The position numbers were made by a program, and so were the translations under genes. A DNA stretch of 64,000 bases from Pseudoalteromonas haloplanktis ATCC 14393 (GTDB lineage Bacteria; Pseudomonadota; Gammaproteobacteria; Enterobacterales; Alteromonadaceae), in contig NZ_AHCA01000001.1 of the NCBI RefSeq assembly GCF_000238355.1, forward strand, positions 682,001 through 746,000, given 5' to 3'. The notes under the pieces were generated by a model, which did no database searches, was not told where the DNA came from, and saw nothing but the letters and a program-made list of their open reading frames with translations. Of this stretch, positions 1 through 8,268 are shown one piece after another. Every line of letters starts with the position of its first letter. The stretch's first letter is position 1.

Positions 1-320
1 TACATAGTGGTGAGTTTAACCATATTAGGTATTCACTTTGAGCTTGCTAATCTTAAATTGACAACGAGAGTCAAAACAAAATTTCTTTTCTGCCTGAACT
101 ATTTGCTTTAAATCAAAAATTAAACATGCTTTCTGTGCGCATCTTGAAAAACATGACCATAATCTTGCTATCGTAATTATCTTACTGACATACTTTGTCA
201 CGATTTTTTACTAGGTGAGCTCGCAGCTCAATGGTAATCTTAGCCAAGTTACATTTGTACATAATAAATAAACAACGTTTTGTAACGCCGCCATTTGGCA
301 ATAATCTAAGGAGAGTATCT
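1..320. other. Intergenic/leader region without a supported gene
   Basis: No reading frame here has a convincing start or family resemblance. The stretch is AT-rich and precedes the band-7 gene, so it probably contains that operon's promoter, but I could not pick out unambiguous -35 and -10 boxes. An in-frame extension of the next gene begins at 231, but it lacks a ribosome binding site and its residues do not look like the family. Confidence 0.5.
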
Positions 321-1274
321 ATGGACCCTATCGCGCAAATTCTCAACATGTTATTTACTGTTGAAGCGTTTTTACTCATTTTTGTTTTAGTGCTGCTAAA
401 AAGCAGTGTGAAATTTGTACCGCAAAACCGCGCATGGTTGATTGAACGTTTTGGTAAGTACCAATCAACCAAAGAAGCGGGCTTAAACTTCATTGTGCCA
501 TTTGTTGATCGTATTGCAGCTGATCGTAGCTTAAAAGAGCAAGCACAAGATGTGCCTTCGCAATCTGCCATCACCAAAGACAACATCTCACTGATTGTCG
601 ATGGTGTATTGTATTTCCGTGTACTTGACCCGTACAAAGCCACATATGGCGTTGACGATTATGTGTTTGCAGTAACGCAACTTTCGCAAACCACCATGCG
701 TTCTGAGCTGGGTAAAATGGAGCTTGATAAAACCTTTGAAGAGCGTGATTTACTCAATACCAATATTGTTGCAGCCATTAACCAAGCCGCTGAGCCTTGG
801 GGTATTCAAGTATTACGTTATGAAATAAAAGATATTGTGCCACCGCAATCGGTTATGGAAGCGATGGAAGCGCAAATGAAAGCGGAGCGTGTAAAACGTG
901 CGCAAATTTTAGAATCAGAAGGTGACCGACAAGCCAATATCAACGTCGCAGAAGGTAAAAAGCAAGCACAAGTATTGGCAGCAGAAGCTGAAAAAGCCGA
1001 GCAAATCCTGCGCGCTGAAGGTGAAGCAAAGGCAATTATTGCGGTTGCTGAAGCACAAGCGGATGCACTGCGTAAAGTGGGTGAGGCGGCGGATACTGAA
1101 CAAGGTCAAAAAGCCATCCAATTAGACTTAGCGACCAAAGCTATTGCAGCGAAAGAAGCGATAGCGCGTGAATCTTCTGTCGTGTTACTACCAGATAACG
1201 GTACTGATGCCAGCTCAATGGTGGCACAAGCAATGTCAATTATTAATACCTTAAATACCAAGCAAAAAGGTTAA
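321..1274 (+). CDS. qmcA: SPFH/band 7 membrane protease-associated protein (QmcA/paraslipin-like)
   Basis: Membrane-anchored SPFH protein of the stomatin/paraslipin branch, which forms large membrane rings and modulates proteases such as FtsH. About 317 residues. An N-terminal membrane segment (roughly residues 10-30, LLIFVLVLLK) is followed by the SPFH core with PQNRAWLIERFGKY and then a long Ala/Glu/Lys-rich coiled coil (AEGKKQAQVLAAEAEKAEQ). The ATG at 321 is preferred because AAGGAG lies just upstream; the longer frame from 231 has no such site. An NfeD-like gene follows after 17 bases, the usual partner of this family. Substrates are not visible from sequence. Family call is confident; the symbol is by analogy to E. 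coli QmcA. Confidence 0.9.
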   Translation: MDPIAQILNMLFTVEAFLLIFVLVLLKSSVKFVPQNRAWLIERFGKYQSTKEAGLNFIVPFVDRIAADRSLKEQAQDVPSQSAITKDNISLIVDGVLYFRVLDPYKATYGVDDYVFAVTQLSQTTMRSELGKMELDKTFEERDLLNTNIVAAINQAAEPWGIQVLRYEIKDIVPPQSVMEAMEAQMKAERVKRAQILESEGDRQANINVAEGKKQAQVLAAEAEKAEQILRAEGEAKAIIAVAEAQADALRKVGEAADTEQGQKAIQLDLATKAIAAKEAIARESSVVLLPDNGTDASSMVAQAMSIINTLNTKQKG

Positions 1275-1291
1275 TTATATAGGAGCAAGGT

Positions 1292-1747
1292 ATGCAGTTT
1301 ATTATAGATAATTTACCGCAAACGTTGATGATATTAGGCGTATTAGCACTAATAATAGAAGTTGCTGTACTTGGCATGTCTACGTTTATATTGTTGTTTT
1401 TGGGTATTTCTTTATTTGCGACAGGCTTAATGATGAACTTTGGTTTATTAGATGCATCATTAACAACAGCACTTTGGAGTAACACACTAATTACCGCAGC
1501 TTGTGCATTATTATTGTGGAAACCGCTTAAGCGAATGCAAGAAAACGTAGATAGCAAAAGTGTGAAAAGTGATTTTGCCGACCTTAATTTTGTGCTCACT
1601 AATGATGTTAATGAGTTAGGCCTTACCACTCACCCGTACTCAGGAATAACCTGGAAACTAAAAAGCCAGCAACCGCTGAGCGCCGGCACCCATGTAAAAG
1701 TGGTAAAAAAGGAAGTCGGCGTAATGTGGGTTGAGCCTCTAATTTAA
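1292..1747 (+). CDS. NfeD-like membrane protein (YbbJ type)
   Basis: Short NfeD family protein of 151 residues, expected to sit in the inner membrane next to its SPFH partner. Two to three hydrophobic segments cover about residues 8-70 (LMILGVLALIIEVAVLGMST, LLFLGISLFATGLMM, TLITAACALLLW). A soluble OB-fold-like C-terminus follows, with GLTTHPYSGITWKL and a final VGVMWVEPL, typical of the NfeD C-terminal domain. It has a good ribosome site (TAGGAG) and directly follows the band-7 gene, so the two are probably one transcription unit. The serine-protease part found in long NfeD proteins is absent, as expected for the short form. Confidence 0.88.
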   Translation: MQFIIDNLPQTLMILGVLALIIEVAVLGMSTFILLFLGISLFATGLMMNFGLLDASLTTALWSNTLITAACALLLWKPLKRMQENVDSKSVKSDFADLNFVLTNDVNELGLTTHPYSGITWKLKSQQPLSAGTHVKVVKKEVGVMWVEPLI

Positions 1748-1765
1748 GTCTCTGCACTTTAGTAT

Positions 1766-1806
1766 GTAGCGTGTGATCAGTTTCACGCTACTTACATCCT
1801 CTTTTT
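1766..1806 (+). terminator. Possible terminator after the SPFH/NfeD pair
   Basis: An 8-bp perfect inverted repeat, GTAGCGTG (1766-1773) and CACGCTAC (1784-1791), lies 19 bases after the NfeD stop. A T-run follows but is about ten bases downstream of the stem, so intrinsic termination is plausible rather than clear. Confidence 0.45.
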
Positions 1807-2018
1807 ATAAAGTAAACCAACTTGGTTACAAAACAGCTGCAATTTACGTCACAATCACGTTAAAAATATAAAGCGAACTTGATAAAAAATTGTTAACCGT
1901 TGATTTAATTTACAAATAAACCCGCTTCAATCTGACTGCGAGCTGAATTTTTACTTGTTTCACACCACATTTATCGCTAGTTTAGGCTATTATAAATTAT
2001 AAAAATAAAAAGTACACT

Positions 2019-2693
2019 ATGATCAGGGTTGAAAATCTTTGCCGTACTTATGGTGCTGGCGAGACGCAAGTAACAGCATTGAAAAATGTGTCGTTACATA
2101 TCAAGGAAGGTGAATTTGTTGCTGTGATGGGAGCGTCAGGCTCAGGTAAATCTACCTTAATGAATATTCTAGGCTGCTTAGATACTCCTTCATCGGGTAA
2201 TTATTTACTTTCTGGTGAAAGCATTAAAGACATTGATGATGTCAGTCTGTCAGCCATTCGTAATAAAAAAATTGGCTTTATCTTTCAGACTTTTCATTTG
2301 CTTACCCGCTTAAGTGCACAAGAAAATGTCGCGCTTCCACTGCGCTATACTGACACCCCAAAACAACAAGCAAGTGAACGCGCACTGGCAATGCTAGATA
2401 AAGTAGGCCTACGTGCTCGTGCTCATCATAAACCCTTTGAGATGTCCGGTGGCCAACGCCAACGTGTCGCCATTGCCAGGGCTTTAGTGAACGAGCCTAA
2501 AGTCATTTTTGCTGATGAACCTACAGGTAACTTAGATAGTAAAACCTCCCATGAGATCATGGAGCTGCTTTGCTCGCTTCATCATCAAGGTCATACCTTA
2601 GTAATGGTAACCCATGAGGAAGATATTGCGGCCTATGCAAAACGTATTATCCGCATGAAAGATGGGGTCGTAATTGAGGACAGCCAATGTTAA
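2019..2693 (+). CDS. ABC transporter ATP-binding protein (MacB/LolD type)
   Basis: Cytoplasmic ATPase of the MacB/LolD/FtsE class, 224 residues. Visible motifs are Walker A GASGSGKST near residue 40, the Q-loop IFQTFHLL, the signature MSGGQRQRVAIARAL near 145, Walker B VIFADEPT and the switch His in MVTHEE. It is the first gene of a five-gene operon and overlaps the next gene by 7 bases. Its upstream region is AT-rich and gives no strong ribosome site. It should power the FtsX-type permease at 6011, working with three HlyD-like adaptors encoded between them. Substrate is unknown: peptides, lipids and macrolides are all possible in this class. Confidence 0.93.
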   Translation: MIRVENLCRTYGAGETQVTALKNVSLHIKEGEFVAVMGASGSGKSTLMNILGCLDTPSSGNYLLSGESIKDIDDVSLSAIRNKKIGFIFQTFHLLTRLSAQENVALPLRYTDTPKQQASERALAMLDKVGLRARAHHKPFEMSGGQRQRVAIARALVNEPKVIFADEPTGNLDSKTSHEIMELLCSLHHQGHTLVMVTHEEDIAAYAKRIIRMKDGVVIEDSQC

Positions 2694-3649
2694 TAAAGCA
2701 ACTCATTAAAACCAACCTAGTGTTGTCACTCATTTTAGGAGCATATTCCAGCTTTGCACAGAGCAGTTTGCTTTTAAGCGGTGAACTCAAAGCCAGTGAG
2801 CAGCAACTTTTTTATGCCCCTAAATCTGACAATTGGCGAGTACAAGTTCAATGGATGATGAAAGAAGGCGACATAGCCCAGCCAGGTGATGTGGTGGTGG
2901 TATTTGACAGTGGCTCGATTGCCAGTGAAATTGAACAAGACGAAGTCAGTTTAGAAGCTGCAAAAGAAGAGTTGGTTCGAGTAACCACCAGTAATGAAGA
3001 AAAACAAATTGAAGCCGAGTTTAACTTTAAACGTACCGAACTTCTGGTTCAACGGGCACGTATTGATGCCGCAATCCCACAAGCAAATTTAAGCACTTAT
3101 GATTATCAAAAAAACCAGCTCGAATTTGAAAAAGCCCTGATCAATAGACAGAAATCAGCACAAGAACTGCTACAAGTTAAAACTGAAAATAAAGTAGCAC
3201 ACAATAAACAACTGCTCACAATTGAGCAATTAGAGACCAACTTACAATACAATAAAACACAACTGGCCAGCATGAGTATCAAAGCACAACGCTCGGGGCC
3301 TGTGTTGTATGCAAACCACCCATGGAATGGTGAAAAAGCCTTTGTAGGCATGACGGCACAACCAGGCTGGAAAATTGCTGAAATTCCTACCATGAGTGAA
3401 CTGTATATCGAAGCCTGGGTGCATGAGGTTGATTATCAGAAACTCAAGCTCGGCCAACCAGCCAAGCTGTTATTTGATGCCTATTTACAGCAGCCATTGC
3501 AAGCCACGTTAACTGAAATTTCAACCCAACCGGAAGAACGGCTGCAGTGGGGTAAAGACGCCTACTTCAGAGCTCGCTTTAATTTCAGTGCTCCAAAATT
3601 AACGTTATTGCCTGGTATGAGCGCAAAGCTCACTATTAGGAGCGAGTAA
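2687..3649 (+). CDS. HlyD-family periplasmic adaptor, first of three
   Basis: Periplasmic adaptor (membrane fusion) protein of 320 residues. A classical signal peptide ends around residue 25 (GAYSSFAQ) with no lipobox, unlike the next two adaptors. A barrel-sandwich half (MMKEGDIAQPGDVVVVFDSG) is followed by a long helical hairpin rich in Glu/Gln/Lys (about 80-190), the second half-motif (IKAQRSGPVLYANHPWNGEKAFVGM) and a beta-barrel region ending LLPGMSAKLTIRSE. Its start overlaps the ATPase stop, implying translational coupling. It probably bridges the inner-membrane ABC permease to an outer-membrane channel or to the other adaptors. No outer-membrane factor is encoded nearby. Confidence 0.85.
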   Translation: MLIKQLIKTNLVLSLILGAYSSFAQSSLLLSGELKASEQQLFYAPKSDNWRVQVQWMMKEGDIAQPGDVVVVFDSGSIASEIEQDEVSLEAAKEELVRVTTSNEEKQIEAEFNFKRTELLVQRARIDAAIPQANLSTYDYQKNQLEFEKALINRQKSAQELLQVKTENKVAHNKQLLTIEQLETNLQYNKTQLASMSIKAQRSGPVLYANHPWNGEKAFVGMTAQPGWKIAEIPTMSELYIEAWVHEVDYQKLKLGQPAKLLFDAYLQQPLQATLTEISTQPEERLQWGKDAYFRARFNFSAPKLTLLPGMSAKLTIRSE

Positions 3650-3651
3650 AA

Positions 3652-4821
3652 ATGAATAATCGCCTCTTTTCTAAAGCCTTACTAGTAAGCTCAGCCCTAT
3701 TTTTAACTGCCTGTAATGAACAAAACGAGCAAAACTTCAGTGTAGAGCGCAGTGATATTGTGTTGAGTGTTAAAGCAAATGGCGAGCTTGAGTCATCAAC
3801 CAGTGCAATTATTGCCCCCCCTTCTGTTGCCCGGATGTGGCAATACCAAATTAAAACCATGCAACCTGAAAACAGCCATGTAAAAAAAGGTGATGTAGTG
3901 GTCTCGTTTGACGACAAGCAAGTTCGTGACAAGCTAATCGATAAACAAGGGGATTTAGAACGCGCCAAAAAACAACTCGAAAACGCGCAAAATAAAGAGT
4001 TAATAAAAGAACAAGAGCTAACTCTGCAAGTCGCTGAAATGAAAATGAATTACGACAAAGCCAAGCGCAAGGCTGAAATAGTTGATAATTCCCGCTCCGA
4101 AGTCGAACGCAAAAAATCACAGATTGATTTTACTATTGCGAGTAACGATTTGACCCTCGCAAAAAGCAAACAAGCGTATCAGCAACAAAGCAAAGAGCTC
4201 AACTTAAAAATGGTGCAAAGTAAAGTTGCTAGGCTACAAAGTGAAGTTGACGGTTACTTACAAGATATTGAACGTCTAAAAGTAAAAGCACCAATAGATG
4301 GTCTAGTCATTTACAAGACCAATTACCAAGGTGAAAAATCATCAATAGGCGAAAGCGTACAATTTGGCCAACCAGTTATAGAGCTTGCAGTATTAGAAAA
4401 CATGCAAGTAAAAGCACAAATTGACGAGCCTGATAGCGGTAAAGTTGCCCCTGGTCAAAAAGTTAAAATTACCATAGATGGCAGTACTGAAATTGTTGTT
4501 TCCGGTAAAATTGACAGCCTTGGGCGGGTATTTAGAGAAAAGTCACCACAAGATAAACGTCGTATTGTTGATGCCATTGTAAGTATTGATAACCTTGACA
4601 CCAGTGTGATCCGCCCCGGTCTTACAGCGCGTTTAGAGATCACCACGACTGCATTATCGCAAGTATTAAGCATTCCATTGGCCAGCATTCAATACGATCA
4701 ACAAGGGCCATATGTCACAACCACTAAAAATGCTCAACAATTTATAGAGATCAGCCACTTTACCGATAATCTTGCGGTGGTGAAAAGCGGTTTAAAGGCC
4801 GGTGACGAGGTAAAATTATGA
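3652..4821 (+). CDS. HlyD-family adaptor lipoprotein, second of three
   Basis: Adaptor of 389 residues with a lipoprotein signal (FLTAC, Cys about 21), so probably anchored to a membrane by lipid. It contains a biotinyl-lipoyl-like first half (ENSHVKKGDVVVSFDDKQV), a long coiled-coil hairpin (about 95-205), the second lipoyl half (LKVKAPIDGLVIYKTNYQGEK split by the hairpin) and a barrel domain with IRPGLTARLEI. It starts 2 bases after the previous adaptor and its own stop overlaps the next start by 4 bases. It is similar in plan to the third adaptor but clearly diverged, so not a recent duplicate. Confidence 0.88.
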   Translation: MNNRLFSKALLVSSALFLTACNEQNEQNFSVERSDIVLSVKANGELESSTSAIIAPPSVARMWQYQIKTMQPENSHVKKGDVVVSFDDKQVRDKLIDKQGDLERAKKQLENAQNKELIKEQELTLQVAEMKMNYDKAKRKAEIVDNSRSEVERKKSQIDFTIASNDLTLAKSKQAYQQQSKELNLKMVQSKVARLQSEVDGYLQDIERLKVKAPIDGLVIYKTNYQGEKSSIGESVQFGQPVIELAVLENMQVKAQIDEPDSGKVAPGQKVKITIDGSTEIVVSGKIDSLGRVFREKSPQDKRRIVDAIVSIDNLDTSVIRPGLTARLEITTTALSQVLSIPLASIQYDQQGPYVTTTKNAQQFIEISHFTDNLAVVKSGLKAGDEVKL

Positions 4822-6011
4822 ACATACACTTCACTCTAAGTTTATTCGCTTTGATCATATTAAGCGGCTGTTCAAAAGACAATTCTGTACAAAATGCTCT
4901 CACTTATACTGTCAGCAAACATCAATTTGAAACAGTTGTCGAAGCGAAAGGTCACTTGGTTGCAGCGAATGAAGTCATTATTACTGCGCCAGCCTCAACA
5001 CGTGGACCGCAAACGTTAGCGTGGCTGATGCCTGAGTATACGCAAGTAAAAAAAGGGGATGTAATTGCTCGCTTTGACGGCGATCAAATGCGCCGTCAAA
5101 GCCAAAAAAATACCAATCGGGCCGCCTTAACGGCGCAAGATTTAACACAAAAATCAGGTGAAATAGATAAAGATAAAGCACTTTTAAAGCATGATATTGT
5201 TTTGGTTAAAGAAGAAAAGCAATTTGCCGAGGACTACTCTATTGAAGATGAACGTATTCGTTCAAAGCTGGATATTTTAGAGTCACAACAAAACGTTGAG
5301 TTTTTAAATGCCAAACATGATTATTATGATTGGCAAACAGGTCGCTTTGCACAAAGTGCTGCAGGCGAACTCATGCTCTTAAAAATGCAAGAGAATCAAT
5401 ATAAACAAAAACTTGAAATGCTCAACACAAACTTATCTCAATTAGAAATTGTTGCTCCACATGATGGCTTATTAACCCACAATACCAATTGGCGGGGCGA
5501 AAAACCTCGTGCCGGTGAAACGTTATGGCCTGGACAAAAAATAGCCGCACTGCCCGATGTTAGCAAAATGCAATTAGTACTGTATGTTTCTGAACGTGAA
5601 GCCATTGACTTAGCCCCCGGACAGCCCCTGCAATTTCAACTAATTGCTTTACCTAAGCAGCAATTTAATGGTGAGCTGATAGAGGTGTCACCGTTTCCTA
5701 AGTCGATTAAACGTGGCGATCCACAAAAATATTACGAGCTAAAAGCCACTATTAACCAACAAACGGCTGCCTTGCGCCCAGGTTTAAAACTCACTGCGCG
5801 TATTTTAGTGACTCCATTAACTGAGCGTTTAATCGTGCCAAAACAAAGCGTGTTTACCGAACAAAATGCTCACTATGTCTATACTGAAAAATCCGGCGAG
5901 TTTATCAAAACGACTGTTACACTAGGTAAACATAATCTGAGCCATGTTGAGATCCTCGATGGTTTAGCAACTAATGATGTTATCTCTCTCATAGATATAA
6001 AGGACATCTAA
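4818..6011 (+). CDS. HlyD-family adaptor lipoprotein, third of three
   Basis: Adaptor of 397 residues with lipobox ILSGC (Cys about 18). The domain order matches the neighbouring adaptor: lipoyl half with MPEYTQVKKGDVIARFDGD, helical hairpin around 95-215, second half IVAPHDGLLTHNTNWRGEK, then a barrel with LRPGLKLTARI and a membrane-proximal C-terminal domain. ATGA overlap with the upstream gene and TAATG overlap with the permease gene show tight coupling. Two lipidated adaptors plus one secreted adaptor in one operon suggests a mixed adaptor ring, which is inference. Confidence 0.88.
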   Translation: MNIHFTLSLFALIILSGCSKDNSVQNALTYTVSKHQFETVVEAKGHLVAANEVIITAPASTRGPQTLAWLMPEYTQVKKGDVIARFDGDQMRRQSQKNTNRAALTAQDLTQKSGEIDKDKALLKHDIVLVKEEKQFAEDYSIEDERIRSKLDILESQQNVEFLNAKHDYYDWQTGRFAQSAAGELMLLKMQENQYKQKLEMLNTNLSQLEIVAPHDGLLTHNTNWRGEKPRAGETLWPGQKIAALPDVSKMQLVLYVSEREAIDLAPGQPLQFQLIALPKQQFNGELIEVSPFPKSIKRGDPQKYYELKATINQQTAALRPGLKLTARILVTPLTERLIVPKQSVFTEQNAHYVYTEKSGEFIKTTVTLGKHNLSHVEILDGLATNDVISLIDIKDI

Positions 6012-7246
6012 TGAAGTACTTAAGTTTATTTGTTGATACCACTTTAGAGCTTGCCCAGCACAAATTGCGTACCCTACTCACATTATTGGGAATGATTTTC
6101 GGGGTCGGTGCAGTAATAGCCATGCTAAATATTGGTGAAGGCGCTGAGCGCGAAGCCATGAAAATGATTGACTCTATGGGCTTATACAATCTAATCGTTA
6201 ATGCCAAAGAGTTTGATGAAAAAGAGCTAAAAGAGCAACGTAAACACTCTGCAGGTTTGAGTTTGCGTGACGCTCAAGTGGCCCACGACTCACTGCCGTT
6301 TATAACCGCATTTTCCGCACAAAAAAACATCGAAACCTACCATGTATTTAGCCAATACAATAACAGTGATGGCCGAGCGGTGGGGGTTAGCGCTAATTAT
6401 TTTCAACTCTCCCACTTTGAGCTATTTCAAGGCAGAGCACTCAATCAAGCCGACGATGAAAACTTTGCGCAAGTGGCTTTATTAGGCGCCAACACTGCAA
6501 AGCAATTGTTTCCACTAGGGGATGCACTCGGCCAGCAAATAAAAATCAACCACTTATGGTTTGAGGTAATTGGCATCTTACAAGCACCTTATTTAAAGAA
6601 AAAAGAATTTCAAGGGGTTAAACTCGGTAATGAGCAAAATCAAGTGTTTATACCTATGAGTACCGCTGTGCATCGCTTTGAAAGTGGTCTGCTAGATAGT
6701 GAAGTAAGTAGCTTAAAGCTGGCGATTGATAAGTCAGTTGACCCTATTATTGCAGCTCAAGCGCTGGAACATCTATTAAGAAATCGTCACAGCGATATTG
6801 ACGATTTTGAACTCGTTATTCCCGCCGCGTTATTAGCGCAGCAAAAACAAACACAACAGATTTTTAATATTGTGATGTCGTGTGTAGCAGGAATTTCTCT
6901 GTTAGTCGGCGGTATCGGCATTATGAATATCATGCTAGCCACTGTGCTCGAGCGCACTAAAGAAATTGGCTTGTTACGCGCCGTAGGTGCCACACAAAAA
7001 GATATTCGCATTCAATTTATTGCAGAGAGCTTTACCATTTCTATTTTAGGCGGCTTGCTCGGTGTGGTATTTGGTATCGCGCTATCTGAGATCATTTCTA
7101 TCTATTCGCAATGGGCGGTATCTTGGTCAATGACGGCAATTGTTTTGTCATTTAGTATCTGTGCGCTCGTTGGGCTTATTTTTGGTGTATACCCCGCAAT
7201 CAAAGCGTCGCAACTTGACCCAATAGAAGCATTGCAAAGCGACTAA
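6011..7246 (+). CDS. MacB-like ABC transporter permease (FtsX domain)
   Basis: Inner-membrane permease of 411 residues with the MacB layout. One N-terminal membrane helix (LLTLLGMIFGVGAVIAMLNIG, given in part) carries the family's GxxIGVGAVIAM-like segment. A large periplasmic MacB_PCD domain (about 50-270) follows, then three C-terminal helices with GGIGIMNIMLATVLERTKEIGLLRAVGAT, a hallmark of FtsX permeases, and a final IKASQLDPIEALQSD. The ATPase is a separate gene (2019), unlike fused E. coli MacB. It ends the operon. Mechanotransmission driving periplasmic cargo export is known for the family; cargo here is unknown. Confidence 0.92.
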   Translation: MKYLSLFVDTTLELAQHKLRTLLTLLGMIFGVGAVIAMLNIGEGAEREAMKMIDSMGLYNLIVNAKEFDEKELKEQRKHSAGLSLRDAQVAHDSLPFITAFSAQKNIETYHVFSQYNNSDGRAVGVSANYFQLSHFELFQGRALNQADDENFAQVALLGANTAKQLFPLGDALGQQIKINHLWFEVIGILQAPYLKKKEFQGVKLGNEQNQVFIPMSTAVHRFESGLLDSEVSSLKLAIDKSVDPIIAAQALEHLLRNRHSDIDDFELVIPAALLAQQKQTQQIFNIVMSCVAGISLLVGGIGIMNIMLATVLERTKEIGLLRAVGATQKDIRIQFIAESFTISILGGLLGVVFGIALSEIISIYSQWAVSWSMTAIVLSFSICALVGLIFGVYPAIKASQLDPIEALQSD

Positions 7247-7339
7247 GCGCATTTTTTTGTAATTAGAGGTTAAGCTTAACTGTGTCTCGCGGATCACGTT
7301 TAAAATTGTTAGCATGGATAAAACAATGAAGGAGTGAAC

Positions 7340-8185
7340 ATGGCTCAGTTAAACCATGCTTTAGTCGTAGAAGGCGGTGCAATGCGCGGCATTTTTGCCA
7401 CCGGTGTACTCGATGCCTTTTTAACAGCTCAATATCAGCCATTTAACCAGTGCTTTGGAGTATCTGCGGGAGCGACCAATATTGCCGCCTATTTATGTGG
7501 CCAACATAAACGTAATCATGCAGTGATCACTGACTATTCTTGTCGCCCTGAATTTATTAATTTACCGCGCTTTATACGCGGTGGTCATTTATTTGATTTA
7601 GATTGGCTATGGCAACAAACAATTACAGATATTCGCTTAGATTTAGCCTCTTTTACTGAACAAAACTGCAAGTTTTACATTGTTACTACAGCCATTGAAA
7701 CGGGCCAAGCGCACTATTTAAAGGCAACGGCGAATCAACTAGAACAACAACTCAAAGCCTCATGTGCAATTCCCATTGCCTATCGTGATTACCCAGCAAT
7801 TGATGGCATTGCGATGACCGACGGCGGCGTTGCCGATTCAATACCCGTGCGTAAAGCTTATGAAATGGGAGCCGAAGAAATCACCGTGGTGTTATCGCAA
7901 CCTCTAGGTTATCAAAAGAAACCCACCAAAATGCCTTGGCTAATTAAACGGCTTTATAAGGAGCACCCTGCTCTTGCTCACGCATCCATCATGAGAGCTG
8001 ATAACTACAATGCCAGTATAGACTTCATTCATAACCCTCCTGCTGGGTGCAAAGTGAATATCATTGCACCGCCTTTTCATTTTAAGGTGGGCCGAACGAC
8101 TAAAAACTATAGTAAGCTCAGTTCAGGTTATGAAATGGGCGTTACAGCAGCAGCCCAGTACTTTAAAAGAATGCTTAGCAACTAA
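7340..8185 (+). CDS. Patatin-like phospholipase
   Basis: Probable acyl hydrolase of 281 residues with a Ser-Asp dyad. Visible are the oxyanion-hole glycine motif VEGGAMRGIF near residue 12, the nucleophile elbow GVSAG near residue 48, and the catalytic aspartate motif TDGGVADSIP near residue 168. There is no signal peptide, so it should act in the cytoplasm or at the inner membrane, as for YjjU-type proteins. ATG at 7340 is chosen over GTG at 7334 because GGAG at 7331-7334 sits 5 bases before it. It stands alone between two longer genes. Substrate lipid is unknown. Confidence 0.88.
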   Translation: MAQLNHALVVEGGAMRGIFATGVLDAFLTAQYQPFNQCFGVSAGATNIAAYLCGQHKRNHAVITDYSCRPEFINLPRFIRGGHLFDLDWLWQQTITDIRLDLASFTEQNCKFYIVTTAIETGQAHYLKATANQLEQQLKASCAIPIAYRDYPAIDGIAMTDGGVADSIPVRKAYEMGAEEITVVLSQPLGYQKKPTKMPWLIKRLYKEHPALAHASIMRADNYNASIDFIHNPPAGCKVNIIAPPFHFKVGRTTKNYSKLSSGYEMGVTAAAQYFKRMLSN

Positions 8186-8268
8186 TAATTCATCCACTGA
8201 ACTTTTTCTGTTCAATAATAACCTATACTGGCATAGTAACTACATCAACAGTTAGTAAGGAAACCTGT

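Noticed and set aside
231..320. Possible longer N-terminus of the band-7 protein
   Set aside because: No ribosome site and unnatural residues before the well-supported ATG at 321.
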